The position numbers were made by a program, and so were the translations under genes. A DNA stretch of 64,000 nt from Hyaloscypha bicolor E (lineage: Eukaryota; Ascomycota; Leotiomycetes; Helotiales; Hyaloscyphaceae): positions 72,652-136,651 of the forward strand of contig NW_020194530.1 in assembly GCF_002865645.1 (NCBI RefSeq), written 5' to 3'. Below are positions 49,682 to 62,453 of this stretch, piece by piece (position 1 is the first letter of the stretch; each line of letters starts with the position of its first letter). The notes below the pieces were generated by a model. That model had not been told where the DNA came from, ran no database searches, and worked only from the letters and a program-made list of their open reading frames with translations.

Positions 49682-52600
49682 TTAGGCTATAATAGTATTC
49701 TATAATTCTAATAAAGTTATAAGCTTTTATAGAAATAATCTTAACCTTAGTTCTTATAATATTTATAAGCTAAATAAACTTCTTATTAGTAAACTACTTT
49801 CCGGTATCTACTATAATCTAATTAGAAAGGCCTAAATAGTTATTAATCTAGTATTACTTAAGTATATTTCAGGTATATATTATACTAATATTCTAGAGCT
49901 ATTAGCCGGCTTAATATTAAGTACCTTTATTAATAATATAAAATATAGGCTTACCAGAAATATAAAAAATATTAATAATAATAAAGTAATTAAAGCTAAT
50001 ATTATTTTTTAAGTTAAACTTGAATTATCTAAGTAATTAGCCGTATTTCTAGTATTACTTATAATACTTTATAAAGTATTTAAGGGCTTCTATATTAATA
50101 TTATAGCCTACTTATTCTAATATATTTTAGAGCTTACTAATAAATAAATAATTAAAATAATAATATAAATATTATAATTCGACTTTTATAAGAAAGCAGG
50201 AATTATAAATAAAGAATTCGGAAATAAAGCCTTAGAGTATAGTATTCTAAAGCAGGAAAGAATATCCGAAATATTATATTATAGATATATATTTTCTAGT
50301 AAAAGTAATAAGATAATTAGTAAGATTATTAAAGTAAATCTCTAGCTTGTTTATATTAGCTAAGCTAAGTAAAAATAGAGTTTTTAAAGATATAATATGA
50401 AATTATACTTGCCTAATTAGTATATTTATTATTATAGATCTAATAGAAAATATAAATCTAATACTAAACTAGATATTAATTTAATCTTTAATAGTTTTAT
50501 TAAGTTTAATACTATTATTAGTCTATTAGAGAGCTTGGAATTAGTTAGAACTAGTAATTAAGTATCTAAAGACTCTAGTATTAATTATAACTTTATAAAA
50601 GTAATAAGTATTATATCTTAATATATTATTAATTATAAAAATCTAAGCGTTTTTTATTAATAATTTAATAGGCTTTAAGATATGGTTTTTGCCTGTTATC
50701 TAATATATAAAAGAAAGAAAAGTAAAGTTATTTATAAGAGTATTAGCTATAGTTATTAGTAAAATAGAAGTAATAGAAGTAGCTAAAAAGCTCTTAACTA
50801 AAATAAAGTAAGAATCTGGGTAATATTTCTCTTCTTTATTTATTTCTGCTAATAAAGCCTTAAAAGTATTATTTATTAGTTTATTCTTATTACTTTTATT
50901 ACTTTTTTTATTTTTAGCTTTAGTAATATACTATATATAAGTATTACTAAAGTATTTATTAAAGTTATAAGTATTTTGGGATCTAAACTAATAGATATTT
51001 CTATTCCTAAATCGAGCCTTTTTAGTCTCTCATTTCTCTAGTATATACTTTTATAAATAGTATTCGGGTTTCTTATATATAAAATATGACTTTAGAATAT
51101 AATTATTATAATTATAGGACTTAAAGTAATTATTTCGGGTTCTGAAGTTATAGCTAGGTTTATATTAATAATTTCCGGAAAAATAATAGCTTAAAGAATT
51201 CTAAAAGTAATATTATTAATTAGTAAAGAAGATTTCGGGATTAGCTTATTATTTGCTCTTATATATAATAATAAATAACTAGAGCTTATTAATAAGCCAG
51301 CCGAGATTTATAAAAGGATCTGAGATTATATATTTATATATTCGGGAGCTTTAGTAAGAAATAATAATTTTATTATAAAGAAATTTAGTATTTTATAAGT
51401 TAGGTATAAGACTATACTATAATTAATATAGTTTATTAATTAGTAATTAAATAGTTTCAAATATTGTTTTTTCCGGAAATGTAGCTATTATAGAAGCTAA
51501 TATAATAGTATTTCACTTGTCTAAATTTCGATATTCGAATTTAGGGCTTTTAAAGAAATTATAAATAGTAATATAAGCCTCTTTATATATATATTAAGAG
51601 AGCTAGTTACTATAGAAATAGTCTTAAGCTAGTCTTTTTAGTATAATAAGAAAAGCTCGCATTAGTACTTCTTATAAAAGCTTTATATATTAGTAGATAT
51701 TAAAGAAAATAATAAGTTTATAATTAAAATTACTATTAAATTTATTATATTTTTATTCTTTAGTATAGATCTTAGTAACTTCCTTAATAAGTCTTATAAT
51801 TAAAGATATTTGGGAAGTATTCGGATATAGTTATAATAGTAGTAATAGGGCTAGTAAAAGTAATAGGGCTAATAAAAGTATATTATTTGCTTCTAGAGCT
51901 TTTATATTAGTATATAAATCTAGTAAAAATATAAGATATAATAATAAAAGAAATAATAGTAATATAGGAATATTAAAAATAATAGATTCTAAATACTTGT
52001 TTTTAGTAAGAATAATAAAGCCTAATAGAATTAGTTTCTTAATAAGATCTGGTCTAGCTATTATTAGATCCTCGTTTATCTAGATATATTATATATCTTC
52101 CTTAATAATAGAAAATAAAGTAATTATAATAATAAGAGTACTAATATTTTATTATATATATATGCCGCTATACTAAAGAACCTTATATAGATATAATATC
52201 TCCGGGAGTTTAAACTTATTAAAGTTCTTTTAATAAATAAAGTTCTTAAAGTTATATCTAAATAGCTCCTAAAAGTTATTATTAACTATTTTATAGAGAA
52301 TATATTAAAATAGCTTAGTATTTAAGAACTCAGATATCTTATATATTATAATAATATCTAGATTAATTTCATATTTCTATTTTATTACTATTTCCTTAAA
52401 ATTATTAGTTCCTATAAATATGAAGTAATTAGATTAGATAGATCTAATAAAGGAATTATTTATTATAATAAGTTCTGCTATTATATATTCTATAGGCTTA
52501 TACTTAGTTCGAGATATAATAATTTATAAAGAAAGTAAATTCGTAAAAAAGAGAATAATTTATAAGATAAATAAGTAAGAGTTATTATATTTAAGATAAA

Positions 52601-53362
52601 AATTTCGTCTATAACGAGAAATTTAGGAAATGAAATTTAAGAAGTAAAATATCGAGATTTCGAGAGAATTTAATAGTTCTAAAGCTTAAGAGCCCTAGAT
52701 ATTTAGATAGTTATAAGAAAGGTAATTTTTTTATAAAGAAAATAGTTTTATAAAATAATTAAATAATTAAATAATTAATTATTTAGTAATTAGTAAGAAT
52801 TAGTATTTTTTCTTTTTATAGAACTAAATTATAGGCAAAGGTAACTATTATTTTTCCTTTTTAATATAGCTTAGTTAGGCCTTAATAAGATTAAGTATTT
52901 TTCTTTCTTTATAAAACCGAATTATAAATAAAGGTAATTAATAATTATTTCCTCTTTAATATAGAATAATAGCTTTACTTCTAAGGAATCGAATCTTAAG
53001 TAAATATAGCTTAATTCTTCTTATTATCTGATTTATATATATAAACTAATTAGTATTAGTTTACTAGAAATATATAATACTATTATATAGTTATAAAATA
53101 CTATTTATATAAGTTAATAAAGTTATTATTTAGAAGTAAGAATTATAGTATTATAATATTAATATATAATTCCTAAATCTACTAAGTCTAAAGAAGTCTA
53201 GTTTACTAGTTAAGTTACTAATAAGACGCGAGGTTATATAACTATATCCCGTATCTTATATATTATTACTTATATTCTATTACTTATATCTCATTACCTA
53301 TATCCCGTATCCCGTATCCCGTAACTACGCACGTGACTTCTAAAGAAATAGTAATACTAATA

Positions 53363-56300
53363 ATAAATTTTTTTTTGAAAAATTAAAATAAATTAGAATA
53401 GATATTATAATAAAAGCTTTTTACTATTTTATTTATTTATATAAAGAAATCAGATTTCCGGTTTTTTTCTATTTCTTTTAAAAGATTTATTAAGTTTATA
53501 ATTACCTAAAAGTAATAATAAATAAACCTATAATAAAAATTAGTAAACTTAAAGAATATTTAAATATTATAAAATAATTCTGGTTCTAGCTATTTAATAA
53601 TATTATAAACTTGTTTAGAATCTATATAAATACTTTCTATTTTAATAAAAAAGCATAAAAATTCGATTTTTTTAATATTAAACTCGTATTTACTAAATTT
53701 ATAAAATAGGTTATTTTATATAATTTAATAAATATTTAATAAATATAATTATAGTATTTATTTTTATTTTAAAAATAAATAAGAATATTATCTAAATAAA
53801 TATATATAAAATAATCTAGAAGCCTTATAAATATAGTATTAATATATATTTAAAATATAACTAATATATTAATTAGCCTAAAAGACATTATAAGATATTT
53901 TAAAAGCTATTTTTTCTTTATATTCTATATAAATTCTTATCTAATAATATATATTCTTGAAATCTAATTTTATAAAGATTTTGGTTTCTAAAACTAATTA
54001 AAAATTTTATTAATAAAAGAAAATAAATACTAATTTTTAATTATAACTTAATTATATTTATAATAATTAATATAAAAATATAGTTTTCTATTTTCTTTAG
54101 AAATAAAAAAGATAAGTATTTCTATTAGGCTTTTATTAGGTTTTATTTAATTTTTATAAAATATAATATTTCTAGTTAAATTTCTAATAAATTATATAAA
54201 GGTTTATATGAAACCGTATTATTTATATTAATAAGATATTTAATATTATTAAGATTAGGGAATTTCAATACTTTATTAAAATTAAAAATCTTTAAAAAAA
54301 AAATATATTTATTATTCCAGAAATAAATAAATACTTTTAAGGTCTCTTTTTAAAAAATATTAATTTATTATATTAAAAGATCCTATTTAATATTACTAGA
54401 ACTATATAATAAAATAGAGATCTAATAATTATTATAAATATATAAAGCCCATTATCTAGAATAATTATATTTATTTTTAGTTAAAAATAAAACTTGAAAT
54501 ACTAATTTAGAATATTAGTTAAGTTTTTTACTAAATTCTTTTAGTATTAAAATTTTAATATTATTAGACTATATAAGTATATATATTTATTATTTCTTAA
54601 TATAGTTTATATATTATATAAGAGTTATTTTATAAAGTTCTATACTAAAAATAAGGCTATAAAAACTAACATTTTTATATTTATAAAACCGGAGTTTAAA
54701 AGAATATATTTTATTATAATTATTTATAATAAATATTTTAAGATTATAGACTTAATAGACCTTAAATCTATGTCTATAAAAGGTTATGAATTCTTAATTA
54801 TATTTAGCTAAAATAATAAATCCCGGCTTTAAGCCTAATTATTATTAAAGAAATTATAATCTAATCCGGTATTATTAAGTTTATTATATATTTCTAAAAT
54901 ATTTATTTCTAGCTATATTAACTTTATTTAAATAGTTATATAAAATAATATACCTGTTTTATTATAGCTAAAATTATTAATATTTAAGATTTAGTTTTTT
55001 TATTCTTTTTTTTTAAAAGAGTTTTTTTTAAAGTATTTCTCTATAGTAATAATATTAACCTGCTTTTATAAATACTTTAATTCTTTTATAATTTTGGCCT
55101 TATTAAGGTTTTATTAAACCTATTTAATATATTTAAAATATTTTGTATTTTCTAAAAAGTATTTTTTCTATTTATAAGTCTAATAAATTATACCTAAAAT
55201 AGAACTAATATTTTATTAAGGCCTTAAAGAAGCCAAAGTATTATTTAAGAGTTTCTTATATAATTTTCGGAATTTCTTCTTTCTTTTTTAATAGCTTTAT
55301 AAATCAGAATTTACTAAATTAAAGTTTTTAAAAATAGAATTACTTTTATGAGATTTCTTTGTTTTTGCTTTCCTTAATTTAGAATAAATAATATATTCTA
55401 CTTTTTGAGCTTTTTTAAGCTATTTAGAAATAGATATTATTTTATTTTTTTAAAAAATAAATATAAGTATCTAATAAGTCTTATAGTTAAATAAAGTAAT
55501 ATTAAAAATCCGAATCCGGTTTCTTTTAAGATATAGATTTTAGTTAATTTCGAGATTAATTATCCGAATATATAACTTAATAATTATTTTACTATTTTTT
55601 TAATAAAGATTTCGGAATTCTTTAAAGGCATTTTACTAACGGATTCAAAATACTTAGAATATATTAGCTAAGTAGGCCTTGAATTATTTCTAATAAACCT
55701 TATATAATAATAGGCTTTACTTTATTATAGCCTTTTAAATATTATAAGATTTATTTCTAAGAGTACTTATAATAGAATTAATTTTAGAAAAGTATCTATT
55801 ATAAGTCTAAAATTAGATTCTAAAAACTGTTTTTTAAGAAAATACAAATATTTTCTATTTCTTAAAGAATTTTCTATAATATAAATCAGGTATCCGGATT
55901 TTAAAAAGCTTCTTTTAATCTAAATATATTTTTAGGATATTATATAATAGCTTCTAATAAATAGTATTAAGATTACTTTTAAAGCTTATTATATTAGAAA
56001 AAGAAATAAGTTCTAATTTTGTTCTAGAAAGTTCTCTAATAAGAATTACTAAAAAAAAAAATAGAATGAATTTATAAATAGAATTTCTATAAAATATAAT
56101 AAATTATAAGGTATTTATAAAAATACTCTTATATTATTTTAATTATAGGATATATTAGTTAATTATATTTATTAATTCTTGCTTTTATTAAAGTACTTTA
56201 ATTTTAATATATAAGCCCTATTTTATAGCTTAAATAATAATAATTCGGGTATTAATCTTACTATCTTAATTATTACTAGAATTATTTCCGTTATTATTAC

Positions 56301-56486
56301 TAGCTCTCGAAGACTCCTAAAGAACTCTATTAAAAGTATTAGACGAGCCTTTACTATTACTCGTATTAGGGTTAATCTAATTAACTTCCTTTATAGAAAT
56401 AGCTTTAGTAAAGAATTATATATTTTATAAATTTCGAGATATAATTACTTATTAAATTATTTCCTTTAAGAATAGAAAGATTAGCT
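53363..56486 (-). mobile_element. Ty3/gypsy relic D, right-hand part with reverse transcriptase
   Basis: On minus, about 53950 down to 53400, the decayed reverse transcriptase reads through stops with a YLIMSF block, YINTIFIRLLDYF, YLDNILIYF and then connection-domain-like residues (FxxFTNFYYRFI). Copia B cuts it just after this. Sequence to the right, 54300-56480, should be the upstream part of the polyprotein but is not assignable. Confidence 0.65.
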
Positions 56487-56999
56487 TATAAGATATTTAT
56501 TAGCAAATAATAAGATAATAGAATAAATTAGTAAATTATAAAATTATAATATTAAATTTAGTATAGAACTAATTTCTATTTCTTTTATAAGGTCTAGAGA
56601 AGCCTTTTCTAAATAGGAGGCCCCGATAAGATATATATAATTCTATATATTATATATTAGTAAACTAATAATTATTATAATTAGAAATATAAAACTAGTA
56701 ATTTTAGATAATTTAATTAGTTTATTTACTAAAGCTAAGTTTAATTAAATAACAAGAAAGAAATTAAAATAAACTTAATATTAAAACTAATATTAAGATT
56801 TTTATTAGCTTATTATAATAAGTCTTATATTTAAAAACAAATTAAATCTAATAATTAACTAATCTTTAAATTAAAGCTTAAAAACATTTATTTTTATATT
56901 TTAAAGTAAAGTAATTTATTAATAACTAATTAAATAATATAATTACTTTTTTAATATAATTTAAATTAATTATATTATTTAAAAACTAGTATAAAAATT

Positions 57000-57149
57000 A
57001 GTTTATTAATTAATTATTTAGAATAGAGAATGAGAGAGGCAAATTCTGCCGGGACCCTTATTATTATTAATAATTAATAATTATTGACTAATTCACGCGG
57101 TTATTTATTTGTTACTACCGAGCCTATCGCCGCCCACCCTAGTGGCGCT
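57000..57149 (-). mobile_element. End of a second hAT-like element, inverted relative to the first
   Basis: Reverse-complemented, this stretch aligns with the first 150 bp of the 4441 hAT element. TAGGGTGGGCGGCGATAGG corresponds to CAGTGTGGGCTCCGATAAG; the CGCG and AATTAGTC region and the AAGGGTCCCGGCAGAAT box follow in the same order. The terminus would be 57141, and GTGGCGCT (57142-57149) the expected 8-bp duplication. A partner end with the same 8 bp was not found in the window, so the element is truncated or its other end lies inside unrecognisable sequence. Confidence 0.55.
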
Positions 57150-57433
57150 CCTTGATGGATTCTGCTGTTAGTTTCATCTTCGAACCCGCCTTCAAGACCC
57201 AAAGCAGGACAAGAATCGTAAGGTACTCTGCATGGTCAAGTCAGTTGCATGAGACTAGGCAGTCACACTTTTTAATCTTTGATGTATTCTCCACTTTCGC
57301 AAGATCGGAAATGATTGCTTTAATCAACTTGCCGGAAGTCTAATCGAGTTCATCTTTCTGCTCGTTATTTCACTTATCAATCTCTTGGCTTAAATCGTCT
57401 TATTCCTTGTAAAGTTGGGCGTAGTATAGAAGA
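57150..57433. other. 3' flank of the coiled-coil gene
   Basis: GC-balanced host sequence starting immediately after the hAT-like end. A 63-residue frame begins at TTG and has no family features. Confidence 0.4.
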
Positions 57434-59056
57434 TCACTGCCGTCGGGCTAGTGACACTAGATAAAGTTGTCCATCAGATATGCGATACGGTTTCGCATTG
57501 AGCTCTGAGCCTTTTGCGGTCCCAATCCTTTGCAGCTCTGGTATGATTACAAGTTCCCAACCGCCAGCTTTTGCTTGCTGAATTTTTTCCGTTACTGAAG
57601 TCAAATGTGGCCCCCTTATGACCACTCTAATTCTGCATCGCTGTATTCCAAATCCAAGCCACACGTTAACCGCTTTTCCAGGCAACTCTTCCAAGGTGCG
57701 CAGATAATGGCCATCGTCCCGCCGTGACCCTACGATTGCCTCTAGAGATGATGTGAGTTCCTTCTTTAGACTATCTATCGCCCGCTCGAACCCGGCCTTG
57801 AGTCTCCCCCGAGGGTCCAATTCGGAAACGGTGGCCTGAGTCAACGCTGCGCGACCTTCCGTAATGTTGACGTATCTCCACCGCTCGATCTCTGCTGAAG
57901 GCTTTGGCCACGTGTATACTCCTCCTAAAAGAAGGCACTATTAGCCCCATACCGGAAAGAAACGGGAAGAACCCATACCAATGTCTTCCTCCGCCTTGAT
58001 TTCGGAGTCCAAATTTCTCCATGCAGTCTCCAATTTCCGACCCTCTTCCCCAAATGGCCGGAACGGGCTGGTAAATATATATTGCTGCAGAATCCCCCAG
58101 ATCATGTCCTGTAAAACTTGTTTTTTGAATGACTGTTGATGTGGCGACATGACTTTCAAGGCTTTCTGTGTCCACACGCTTTGATCGTCCCTCCATTCTA
58201 CGCGTGCCAGGGTCTCAACATCCTGCGAAATTTCGCGAAACATCGATTTTATATCGCGATCTGTCGTCGGTGTGAAGGCATCCCGCTTCAAAAGTGCACC
58301 ACTGTACTCCTCCGCATCGACCCGGAGCTGCTCTATAGTAACCAGGGCGTCCTGTTGGAGCTTTTTCAATTGGTTTATCTCGTTTTGCATACTTTGTTCC
58401 GTCTGCAACTTCTGAGATCTGACGCTGTTAAGGTCCGAGCGAAGGCCATTCTCTGTTGCTTGCATGGTTTCAATCCGGTTCTGCAGAGTACGAACTTCCC
58501 TCTTTTGAAATTCAATCTCCGCAGACTTGGTATGGAGATTTTCCACCATGGTCTGGATCTGGGATGCTTGGTCTCGAAGCTGATGCTCCCGGTCCGAAAT
58601 CACTGACCTGAGGTCGTTATTTGCTTCACGCTCTCGGCGTATCGCACCAGCTTGGTCGTTCGAGACACGCTCTTTTTGTGACAGCAAGTCTTTGATCTTC
58701 TCTTTCTCGCTGACTACGTTGGCGAGCTTCGCGGACCGTTCGCGCAATTCACTCTCTAGACGCTCGTTCTTCTTCTCGGCTGTAGAGAGTTCTGCTTGTA
58801 GCTCCTTCTTTTTGGTCTTGACCAACTTTTCCAGGCGATCATTTTCTTGCGTCAGGTATGCAAGGTGTGGGCTTGGAATTTCGATAGCCGTACTTTCTTC
58901 TCCCTGTGGTGGCGCCTGCCCACTTGGCTGGCGGTCTTCGTTGTTCCCATCAGGATGCTGTGCGTTCTGGCCATCATCGCCCTTGCCGAGCCTCTTGCCG
59001 GGGCTGTGCACGAGTCCCGAGATCAAACCAGCGACGCTCTCTAGGGCTTTCGACAT
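57434..59056 (-). CDS. Long coiled-coil protein of unknown function
   Basis: Two exons, 59056-57979 and 57924-57434. The 54-bp intron has donor GTATGG, branch GCTAAT and acceptor TTTTAG; the product is 522 residues. Residues 1-60 are Gly/Gln/Pro/Asn-rich and probably disordered. Residues about 65-245 form a heptad-rich, Glu/Lys/Gln-rich coiled coil (for example KKKELQAELSTAEKKNERLE). Residues 250-520 are more globular, with PFRPFGEEGRKLETAWR and GGVYTWPKPSAEIERWRYV around the splice junction and a basic patch IQRCRIRVVIRG. The first 31 residues, MSKALESVAGLISGLVHS, are amphipathic and could be a membrane- or partner-binding helix. It is transcribed away from the HSP70-like gene, 708 bp between starts. 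Such proteins are annotated only as coiled-coil or involucrin-like in fungi. A structural or tethering role is inference. Confidence 0.72.
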
Positions 59057-59764
59057 AAAGTACTCCAGAGGCTGAGGTATCTATATAAGTTAGCCACCCA
59101 GTATACGTACAAAGCGCGCACAGCATACTTTTCAAACTACCGAGAGTACAATTCATTGAACAGAAAATTACAGAGTTTCCCGCCAAGTAAATGGGTTGCA
59201 AGACTGAGGTAAATTTGCAAGTAATGGATGTTGCGAGGGCTAGTGTTCAACCAGCATCATAGAACGTTCAGCCTTCAGAACTGAACGCGAGGACCTGGCT
59301 TCTTGACGTATCAGTGGTGCTAGGTGAAATACGTTGGTTTGACCGAGTTACCCCTCCATATGTGACAGCGCCATTCGCATGACCTTGCCCGGAAGCATGC
59401 ACGAGCCGGTTAACATCGAGAGCTGAAGCCTGCATATGCAGAACGCGCAATTTCTGCTGCTGCTAAAACAGCGTGTTTTTCTCGCACCCGGGGAGCAAAC
59501 CCCATGTCCAGAGTAGCATGCATGCATTCGATTTTCATGCGAGTGTCCGAATGCGCAAGACCATCAGGCGGCAAGGCTGAATTCCACAGCCGTCTTGCGA
59601 CCCAAGGCTTCAGGTTAGCTATCCTACGATATTCTCGCTCCAGATTGTATATGAGTCTTGAGTTTGAACCTTATCCTACCATTTTCCACTTTATTTGGGG
59701 AAGAATTTTAGTACAAAGCATCCTAGAGGTGTGGGAGTAGCTTACTGGGCAGTCGACAACAAAT
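59057..59764. promoter_or_regulatory. Shared intergenic region of a divergent coiled-coil / HSP70-like pair
   Basis: 708 bp between two start codons facing outward, so both promoters must lie here. Frames inside are short shadows. No heat-shock element array (repeated nGAAn) is evident. Confidence 0.5.
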
Positions 59765-62400
59765 ATGGCTCCCCAAGATCCTAGCCTGCAGGATGATCTG
59801 CTGGAAGGCTTTGAGTCTGTACCCGGTTCTTTTGCGCCGCAACGATCAGAAAGCAGGAGTACGATGGGAGGGCGCGATCCTCCAATATCGTACCCCTCAA
59901 CTCCGACGGGTGAGGTACCCCTGTTCCATACTCGTACGAATACAACCAAGTCGACGAAAGGCAAAAAGTCATTTCCTCGTCCTACAGGTACTTCAGCCTT
60001 GAATCGACTTGTCATCGCTGTCGATTATGGAACGACATTTACTGGTAAGGAGCCACCTTCGCTCTGAAATGAGTTTCCTGTTTGATATTGACTGCGATCA
60101 AAGGTATTGCGTTCGCTACGCCAACCTCCCCTTACGCGAATCTCAAGGACATCAAGGTCTTGGGAGATTGGCCCGCTGAGATGGGAGATTATGGGAAGAT
60201 ACCGAGCGTCATATCCTACTCCCCATCGACCGATGCCGGTGAGTTGCAGTGGGGTGCGAGTATCAGCCCGAATGCTGTGACAATGTTTAATACAAAGCTG
60301 GAGCTCGACGTGCAGGATAATAAGAGCGACGAACTTGACCTCGTCTTAGCGGTGCTTGATGGGGTGGATGATCTCAATTTTGAGACCGTAAAGGCATCTG
60401 CGTCAGATCCAGAATATACTCCCAAGACTCCAGAGCAAATTGTGGCGGACTACCTAGCTCATGTCTTTGAGCACCTGAACCACGAGTTCGATCATATAGG
60501 AACCCGTTTGAAAGGGCAGTTACAGGTTGATGTCGTAGTCTCTGTCCCAGTGGTCTAGGTTTCCTCCCAATGGATTTGCTCGAGCTAATTGGAGAGCAGG
60601 GTTGGTCATATCGAGCCACAAATTCAACACTGCGAGCGATTGCCTCCGCGGGACTCAATGAATACTCATACCCATCACTCAGAGATGTAATCGTTGTCAC
60701 CGAGCCAGAGGCAGCAGCAATGTTCACAGCACGTTCTTTAAAAGAAGACAAGAATACCGACTTCCTACAGGTGAGACTTTTGGTTCCTTCTGAATTACGC
60801 GTATGATCGTGTCCTTCAATCCACAAGATATTGCTGAATTGTCCGATCTCAACTTCTTACTAACATTGACAGCCTAATGATTGCTTTATACTTTGCGATG
60901 CAGGCGGTGGAACTGTCGTGAGTCCATTATCTTTCTCCTGGTTAGAGAGGCTGGTGATTGACTGGCACGCAGGACGTTGTTACCTACAGAGTTATCAGCC
61001 TTGTCCCTACACTTGAGCTCGAAGCAGTGACGGTCGCGACAAGTCTAAAACCTTTCCTAAATATCGGCTACGACTTTTGCTAATTCTTAATTGCAGGCGC
61101 AAAATGCGGTGCGACGTTTATTGATGCAAAATTCAAGCAGTGGCTCAGCTACTATCTCGGGGCACATTACCTGGTTCTCGATCCACACTTTCGCAGACGA
61201 AGAGAAGGGAGGATCACAGAGAGTGGGGATATGAGGCATATAATGCGAACTTTTGACGAATGGAAAAAGTCGTTCAGCAGTCAAAGCGACGACATCAAAT
61301 TCTACGTGCCCGAAGGCCCGCTGTGGGAAGTTTCAATAAAGGGAAAGTTACAGGAAGGTGAGCTTACTATTCCACGGTTTGTGAAGACCCCGTTCCATTC
61401 TTCTGCAAAGGCTAATAGATATATCAGCGACCATATGATGAAGTTTTTCAATCACTCCGTGAACAGCGTTCTGGCACTCATCAATGGTCAAAGAATGCAA
61501 GCAGAGGACAAAAGCTACCGTGTAAAGGTAGGGAACATTTATGAACCAGAAACTTCTCCAGCTTACACCGTGTAGAGCGTTTTTCTAGTTGGAGGATTTG
61601 GGGAATCGCCCTATTTGCAGGAGGAGTTGACAAAGTCCTTGAACTATCGCAAAATCGCCTTGCGCCGACCAGAATCAGCACTGGCGTATGTTACCCCACA
61701 AATTACTCGCATCTTATCTGACATACTGCTCCAGATGGACAGCCGTGGTCCGAGGTGCGGTTATGTATGGCATTGAGAAAGCCCACCACGAAAAGCTGAA
61801 AATCCCCTGGAAGTTCAAAAGCAGCTACGGTATCATGTTAACAGAGCCGTTTTCGTTTAATTCTAATATCAGAGATCGCCGCTGGGACAATGTGACGAAC
61901 ATGGCCATGGCTGATCAACAACTCAGCTGGTTAGTTCGTCGAGGGGACTGGATACTCCCAGACTCAAAATCGGACATCGACACCCCATTCGAGGAACACG
62001 TCGACAAACATTTTGTCTGGTATTATTCCGGTGTAGATGAACGGAAGCTCAGTATACCGGTGTACGAATATGGACATCCAGACGACATTGTGCCAATGAG
62101 ATATGGCTCAGGCCGACATGGTATATACCGATCTTCTTTGCAGACATCGAAACCTAGCTAAATCATATAACTACAGAGCTAGTCAAGGTCGCCTCACTCC
62201 AGTGCGAGTTGAATCATGTTCCATTAGAAGAGTTTGACAGATGCGAGAATGCCAGGACGCGGCAACCGTACTTCGCTGCAAATATGACATGCAGGTTCAT
62301 TCTTTTGAGCTCGTCGTTAATTGCAGAGGTCTATTGTAATGAAATAAAGCTGTGCAGTCAAAAGGTTGTGGATTTCGATGTAGGAAGCTCTAGACGTTAA
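59765..62400 (+). CDS. HSP70-like ATPase (HSPA12-type fungal family)
   Basis: Nine exons: 59765-60044, 60104-60552, 60600-60770, 60873-60917, 60973-61042, 61097-61527, 61576-61685, 61735-62120, 62177-62400. Introns are 47-102 bp and all phases close to 721 residues. Actin-fold ATPase landmarks are intact: phosphate-1 loop VIAVDYGTTFTG (83-94), phosphate-2 loop DAGGGTVD (309-316), GAKCGATFID-like AKCGATFID, and adenosine motif FLVGGFGESPYL (about 485-496). The canonical substrate-binding domain and the EEVD tail are absent, as in HSPA12-like proteins that are common and variable in fungi. An 80-residue Ser/Pro/Thr-rich N-terminal extension precedes the ATPase. Donors of introns 2 and 5 (GTCTAG, GTCTAA) are weak, so those joints are the least sure. 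It probably acts in the cytosol; client unknown. Confidence 0.82.
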
Positions 62401-62453
62401 TTTATCAGCATTACACAATTCGAACGTATTGTTTCCACCGAGCTTGACCTGGC

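Larger units (their letters stand above)
33922..53362 (-). mobile_element. Ty1/copia-type LTR retrotransposon B, interrupted by a gypsy element
   Basis: Same family and strand as copia A. LTRs are at 33922-34206 and 53054-53362. Subtracting the 13 kb insertion (36651-49681) leaves about 6.4 kb, matching copia A without its small insert. Internal landmarks correspond, for example the decayed QTDD block near 35410-35445. The bases around the outer ends, ATAAT (33917-33921) and ATAAA (53363-53367), may be a mutated 5-bp duplication. The right LTR keeps more G and C than the left one. All coding frames are broken. Confidence 0.8.
29811..56656 (-). mobile_element. Compound insertion: minus-strand Ty3/gypsy relic D carrying nested elements
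   Basis: A 156-bp direct repeat at 29811-29966 and 56487-56642 (both starting TATAAGATATTTATTA, about 85% alike) is the probable LTR pair. The block is bordered by CTAGT (29806-29810) and TTAGT (56657-56661), a 5-bp duplication allowing one C>T, and the interrupted C2 LTR resumes directly after it. Sequence belonging to D is 29967-33921 and 53363-56486. At about 53780-53950 the minus strand reads a gypsy reverse transcriptase with EYLIM-like and YLDNILIYF blocks; the catalytic Asp pair is decayed to Asp-Asn. The left part (29967-33290) is too degraded to assign. Copia B interrupts it. The right LTR appears to extend slightly past the clean repeat, so its exact edge is uncertain. Confidence 0.6.

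Noticed and set aside
20585..57000. Search for tRNA, rRNA or functional protein genes in the AT-rich block
   Set aside because: No cloverleaf-compatible A/B boxes or open frames of meaningful length were seen; the readable peptides are all stop-ridden retroelement remains.
4546..57060. Inverted GC-box repeat at both ends, suggesting one 52 kb TIR-flanked giant element (Starship- or Polinton-like)
   Set aside because: The left copy lies inside a hAT element with its own complete ends and TSD (4433-10943), and ordinary genes with normal composition stand between. The match extends into hAT TIR sequence, so two related hAT ends explain it. No tyrosine-recombinase captain or other giant-element gene was seen.
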